In this document: positions 62,059 to 64,000 of the stretch, piece by piece
Layout of the letters: each line of letters starts with the position of its first letter
How positions within the stretch are numbered: the first letter of the stretch is position 1
NCBI GenBank assembly: GCA_030529725.1
Contig: JAUMWI010000004.1
Span: 1-64,000, forward strand
Direction of reading: 5' to 3'
DNA from: Eubacteriales bacterium
GTDB lineage: Bacteria; Bacillota; Clostridia; Oscillospirales; Oscillospiraceae
Length of the DNA: 64,000 bases
Position numbers and translations under genes: made by a program
The notes under the pieces: model-generated
What the model saw: only the letters and a program-made list of their open reading frames with translations
Told to the model about the DNA's origin: nothing
The model's database searches: none

Positions 62059-62970
62059 TTATCGCACGGGGAAAATTTTTAGCTCAGCAGTCTCCGTCCA
62101 GGGAACGTCGGGAGGTGCGTCAAAATTTTTGACCAGTTCAATTCGCACATATTTTGCGGTAACAGGGGTTTTCAGGAAATATGTGTTCCACTGTTCCTTC
62201 ATCTCCATCTGAACAGATACAATTTCTGTCCAATCTACGCTGTTGATATCTGCCTTATCGTTGCCAAAATGGGAGCACTTCTCATCGTTGGAAACATATA
62301 GTCGAATTGCAGAAGCCATTTCTTCCTCGATGCTGATGGGAGAGCCAACGTTGTGGAAGATACGGATGCAGGAGATATTTTTCTCTTCGCCGAAGAAATC
62401 AAGAATTGCATTAGCCGGTCCATGAGTATTTGCACCCCAGGTGCCGCCGTTGCGCTCAATATCATCGTCAATCAGATTACAAATCCAGAAATAGGGGTTT
62501 GATGTTGTGGTGCTTCCCCACTGGATACGGGAGTACAGACTTCCGTCGCGGCGAACACCTATGGGCAGAGTTCCGGGCGGAACGTCGCTCAGCATACAGC
62601 TGTTCTCGTCGCAGGAACAGCTGTAATAACCCGGTTCAATTCCGTGAAGACAAGTCGGCGCAACAACAGAGAAGAAATGCTTATTCATCATGCTCTCATC
62701 ATCGGAAATGACCAGTTTGACACCGAGTTCATAGAGAAAATCTGCTGCTTCATCGGATAGCTGTTGACTGCGGATTTCGCGAGGAGGGCAGATCTCCAAC
62801 TTGCGCGATTTAGTAGTCTTGATCAGAAGTACCGTAAATGCAGGCAGCTCTTTGAGATATTCTATGTCTGCTTTGGTAATTATGTAATTGGCCCGATACA
62901 AATCAGCTACATAAGCGATTTCCTGGTGAAGCTGGCAGCAGCCTTTAACATTAAGTGTATAGTTCTTCAC
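62059..62970 (-). CDS. Protein with C-terminal discoidin-like (F5/8 type C) domain
   Basis: 303 residues, no signal peptide. The C-terminal 120 residues look like a galactose-binding-like jelly roll ending in AKYVRIELVKNFD and AELKIFPV. The N-terminal half (FTVLLIKT, then FLYELGVKLVISDDES) weakly recalls metal-dependent cyclase/kynurenine formamidase-like folds, but the catalytic HxGTHxD is not seen. Located after two DeoC-like genes in an operon. Function unknown; a cytoplasmic sugar-binding or lyase role is speculative. Confidence 0.6.
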   Translation of the reverse strand: MKNYTLNVKGCCQLHQEIAYVADLYRANYIITKADIEYLKELPAFTVLLIKTTKSRKLEICPPREIRSQQLSDEAADFLYELGVKLVISDDESMMNKHFFSVVAPTCLHGIEPGYYSCSCDENSCMLSDVPPGTLPIGVRRDGSLYSRIQWGSTTTSNPYFWICNLIDDDIERNGGTWGANTHGPANAILDFFGEEKNISCIRIFHNVGSPISIEEEMASAIRLYVSNDEKCSHFGNDKADINSVDWTEIVSVQMEMKEQWNTYFLKTPVTAKYVRIELVKNFDAPPDVPWTETAELKIFPVR

Positions 62971-62987
62971 GGCATTACATTCCTTTC

Positions 62988-63659
62988 CTATTCTTCTGCA
63001 CTGTCGAAAATTGCAAACGCATCTTTGCTGCAGATAACATCAGCACCGGCTTTCAAAAGCTCGATTGCTTTGTCCAGTGTAGCAATTTGGCCTTCGGCCT
63101 TTACAAGAGCGTTTTCTCCTACGGCAGTACGAATGAACTTCACATCATCTTCGGTAGTGGCACGCGGGATTACGCTATCACCAGAAATGGTCTTGATCGA
63201 ATCCGCACCATATGTTACACACATGGCCGAAAGCTGATGAATGCTATCTTCATCTAGGTTGCAAGTGTTCAGAACAGCAGAAAAACGACCACCATGACAG
63301 TGAGCGGCTTCTGCGCCTCCTGCCAACTCTTCCCGCAGGGTTTTCATGTCGTTTGATTTCCATGCGGATAAGTTAATACACACATCCACTTCAAACGCTC
63401 CGCATTTTGATGACAGCTTGACGTCAGATACTTTTGTTATTGGAACATCACGACCGGATGGAAACCCAGCGACTGTAAACACCTTGAGATCGCTACCTTG
63501 TGCGGCTTTGATAGCAGTAAGCAGCATATTCTGATATACGCAAACGCCTAACAGACCCCGTTGGGCTGCCTGAAGGGTGAACTCAACGATCTGAGACTCG
63601 GTGCGCCCGATCGTCAACTCAGTTGCAACCAGATGCTTTGCTAACTCGTTTTTTTTCAT
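62988..63659 (-). CDS. DeoC-like aldolase, divergent
   Basis: 223 residues from the ATG after GAGTGAAAGG. It has the DERA pattern: FEVDVCINLSAWKS for the Asp, DSIKTISGDSV for the Schiff-base Lys, and ALVKAEGQIAT for the second Lys. The motifs are clearly altered (KTISG rather than KTSTG, KAEGQ rather than KAAGG), so the substrate probably differs from deoxyribose phosphate. It follows a further DeoC gene by 4 bases. Confidence 0.82.
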   Translation of the reverse strand: MKKNELAKHLVATELTIGRTESQIVEFTLQAAQRGLLGVCVYQNMLLTAIKAAQGSDLKVFTVAGFPSGRDVPITKVSDVKLSSKCGAFEVDVCINLSAWKSNDMKTLREELAGGAEAAHCHGGRFSAVLNTCNLDEDSIHQLSAMCVTYGADSIKTISGDSVIPRATTEDDVKFIRTAVGENALVKAEGQIATLDKAIELLKAGADVICSKDAFAIFDSAEE

Positions 63660-63663
63660 CCTT

Positions 63664-64000
63664 TCACTCCTCCAAAAAGGTGTCCAAAATCCGGAAAGGC
63701 GCACTGGTCGCAATTCGATCGCAGCCAGATAGAATCATACGTCTGGCATCCTCGCCGGTGCGTACTCCGCCGGAGACCATGACCTTGATAGCATCACCAA
63801 AGTGGTCCTTGATAAGCTTGACTTCCTCCGGTTTGCTGACGCTTCCGTGACCGGTATTGGTTTTCAGATATTCCACGCCGCAGTCGATACACAACTCTGC
63901 TGCTTTTAACTGCTGATCCGGAGTTAGCAACGTGGCAAAGTAGATAATTTTAATCAACTTCTCGCCGTTGGCCAGTTCCAAAAAGGGCATGATTTCATCT
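63664..64000 (-). CDS. DeoC-like aldolase, start beyond window
   Basis: The frame is open to the window edge, so only the C-terminal 112 residues are visible. EYLKTNTGHGSVSKPEEV holds the Schiff-base Lys; however the second Lys of the DERA motif VKxxGGVRT is replaced, IKVMVSGGVRT. It is immediately upstream of the divergent DeoC-like gene, forming a tandem pair that may act as a heteromer, one subunit lacking a catalytic residue. Confidence 0.78.
   Translation of the reverse strand, partial: DEIMPFLELANGEKLIKIIYFATLLTPDQQLKAAELCIDCGVEYLKTNTGHGSVSKPEEVKLIKDHFGDAIKVMVSGGVRTGEDARRMILSGCDRIATSAPFRILDTFLEE

Overview
The window looks like chromosomal DNA of a low-oxygen Clostridia member (Bacillota), most like the Oscillospiraceae. 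The signs are a Clostridia-style dcw start (mraZ-rsmH-ftsL), a minimal SufC-SufB iron-sulfur pair, strong GGAGG ribosome sites with 17-bp-spaced sigma-A promoters, and a Tn4451-type large serine recombinase element. Genus is inference only.

Region 1 (1-27,420) is ordinary core chromosome. On the minus strand lie mraZ-rsmH-ftsL, rsmD-coaD-coiled-coil protein, and a long tightly packed run DUF1385-prmC-recA-recX-rimO-pgsA-cysS-cysteine hydrolase with several 1-4 base overlaps. Further units are Asp23-DAK2, SufC-SufB, an MFS-HAD pair with a consensus promoter and palindromic operator, glpK, a lipase-like hydrolase, a type 4 uracil-DNA glycosylase with crcB, and a lipoprotein-response regulator-histidine kinase operon. 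tRNA-Leu(CAA) closes the region.

Region 2 (about 27,470-35,650) is an integrative mobilizable element next to the tRNA: large serine recombinase, ParB-like protein, relaxase, MobC-like protein, a candidate oriT, a ParM/ParR-type segregation pair, and two proteins without a firm function. Four copies of one palindrome lie between parM and its upstream neighbour, partly inside coding sequence.

Region 3 (35,870-39,680) is a gene graveyard: ends of an SLH protein, an Hpt protein and a sugar-binding protein, a broken serine hydrolase, a 5'-truncated transposase, and a complete IS5-family element (terminal inverted repeats, CTAA target duplication) whose transposase carries one amber codon.

Region 4 (39,688-58,729, continuing at 62,059-64,000 beyond an IS cluster) is a catabolic island with no textbook match. 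A leftward operon holds a TRAP transporter, an amidohydrolase-fold protein without visible metal ligands, an EamA carrier, a DeoC-like aldolase, a LarA-like protein and a two-subunit aconitase X. A rightward operon holds an acetoacetate-decarboxylase-family protein, an AroE-like dehydrogenase, a cupin phosphoglucose isomerase, a phosphotriesterase-family hydrolase, a 2-hydroxyacid dehydrogenase, a KDPG-type aldolase and a HAD phosphatase. Between them are an aldo/keto reductase, a ferredoxin-nitroreductase, a GntR/UTRA regulator and an FGGY kinase. Together they suggest uptake and stepwise hydrolysis, redox change, epimerisation, dehydration, phosphorylation and aldol cleavage of an unidentified sugar acid or related compound. 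The IS cluster (58,918-61,996) holds an IS5 remnant, a frameshifted IS1182-family copy and an IS256-family copy with an amber codon.
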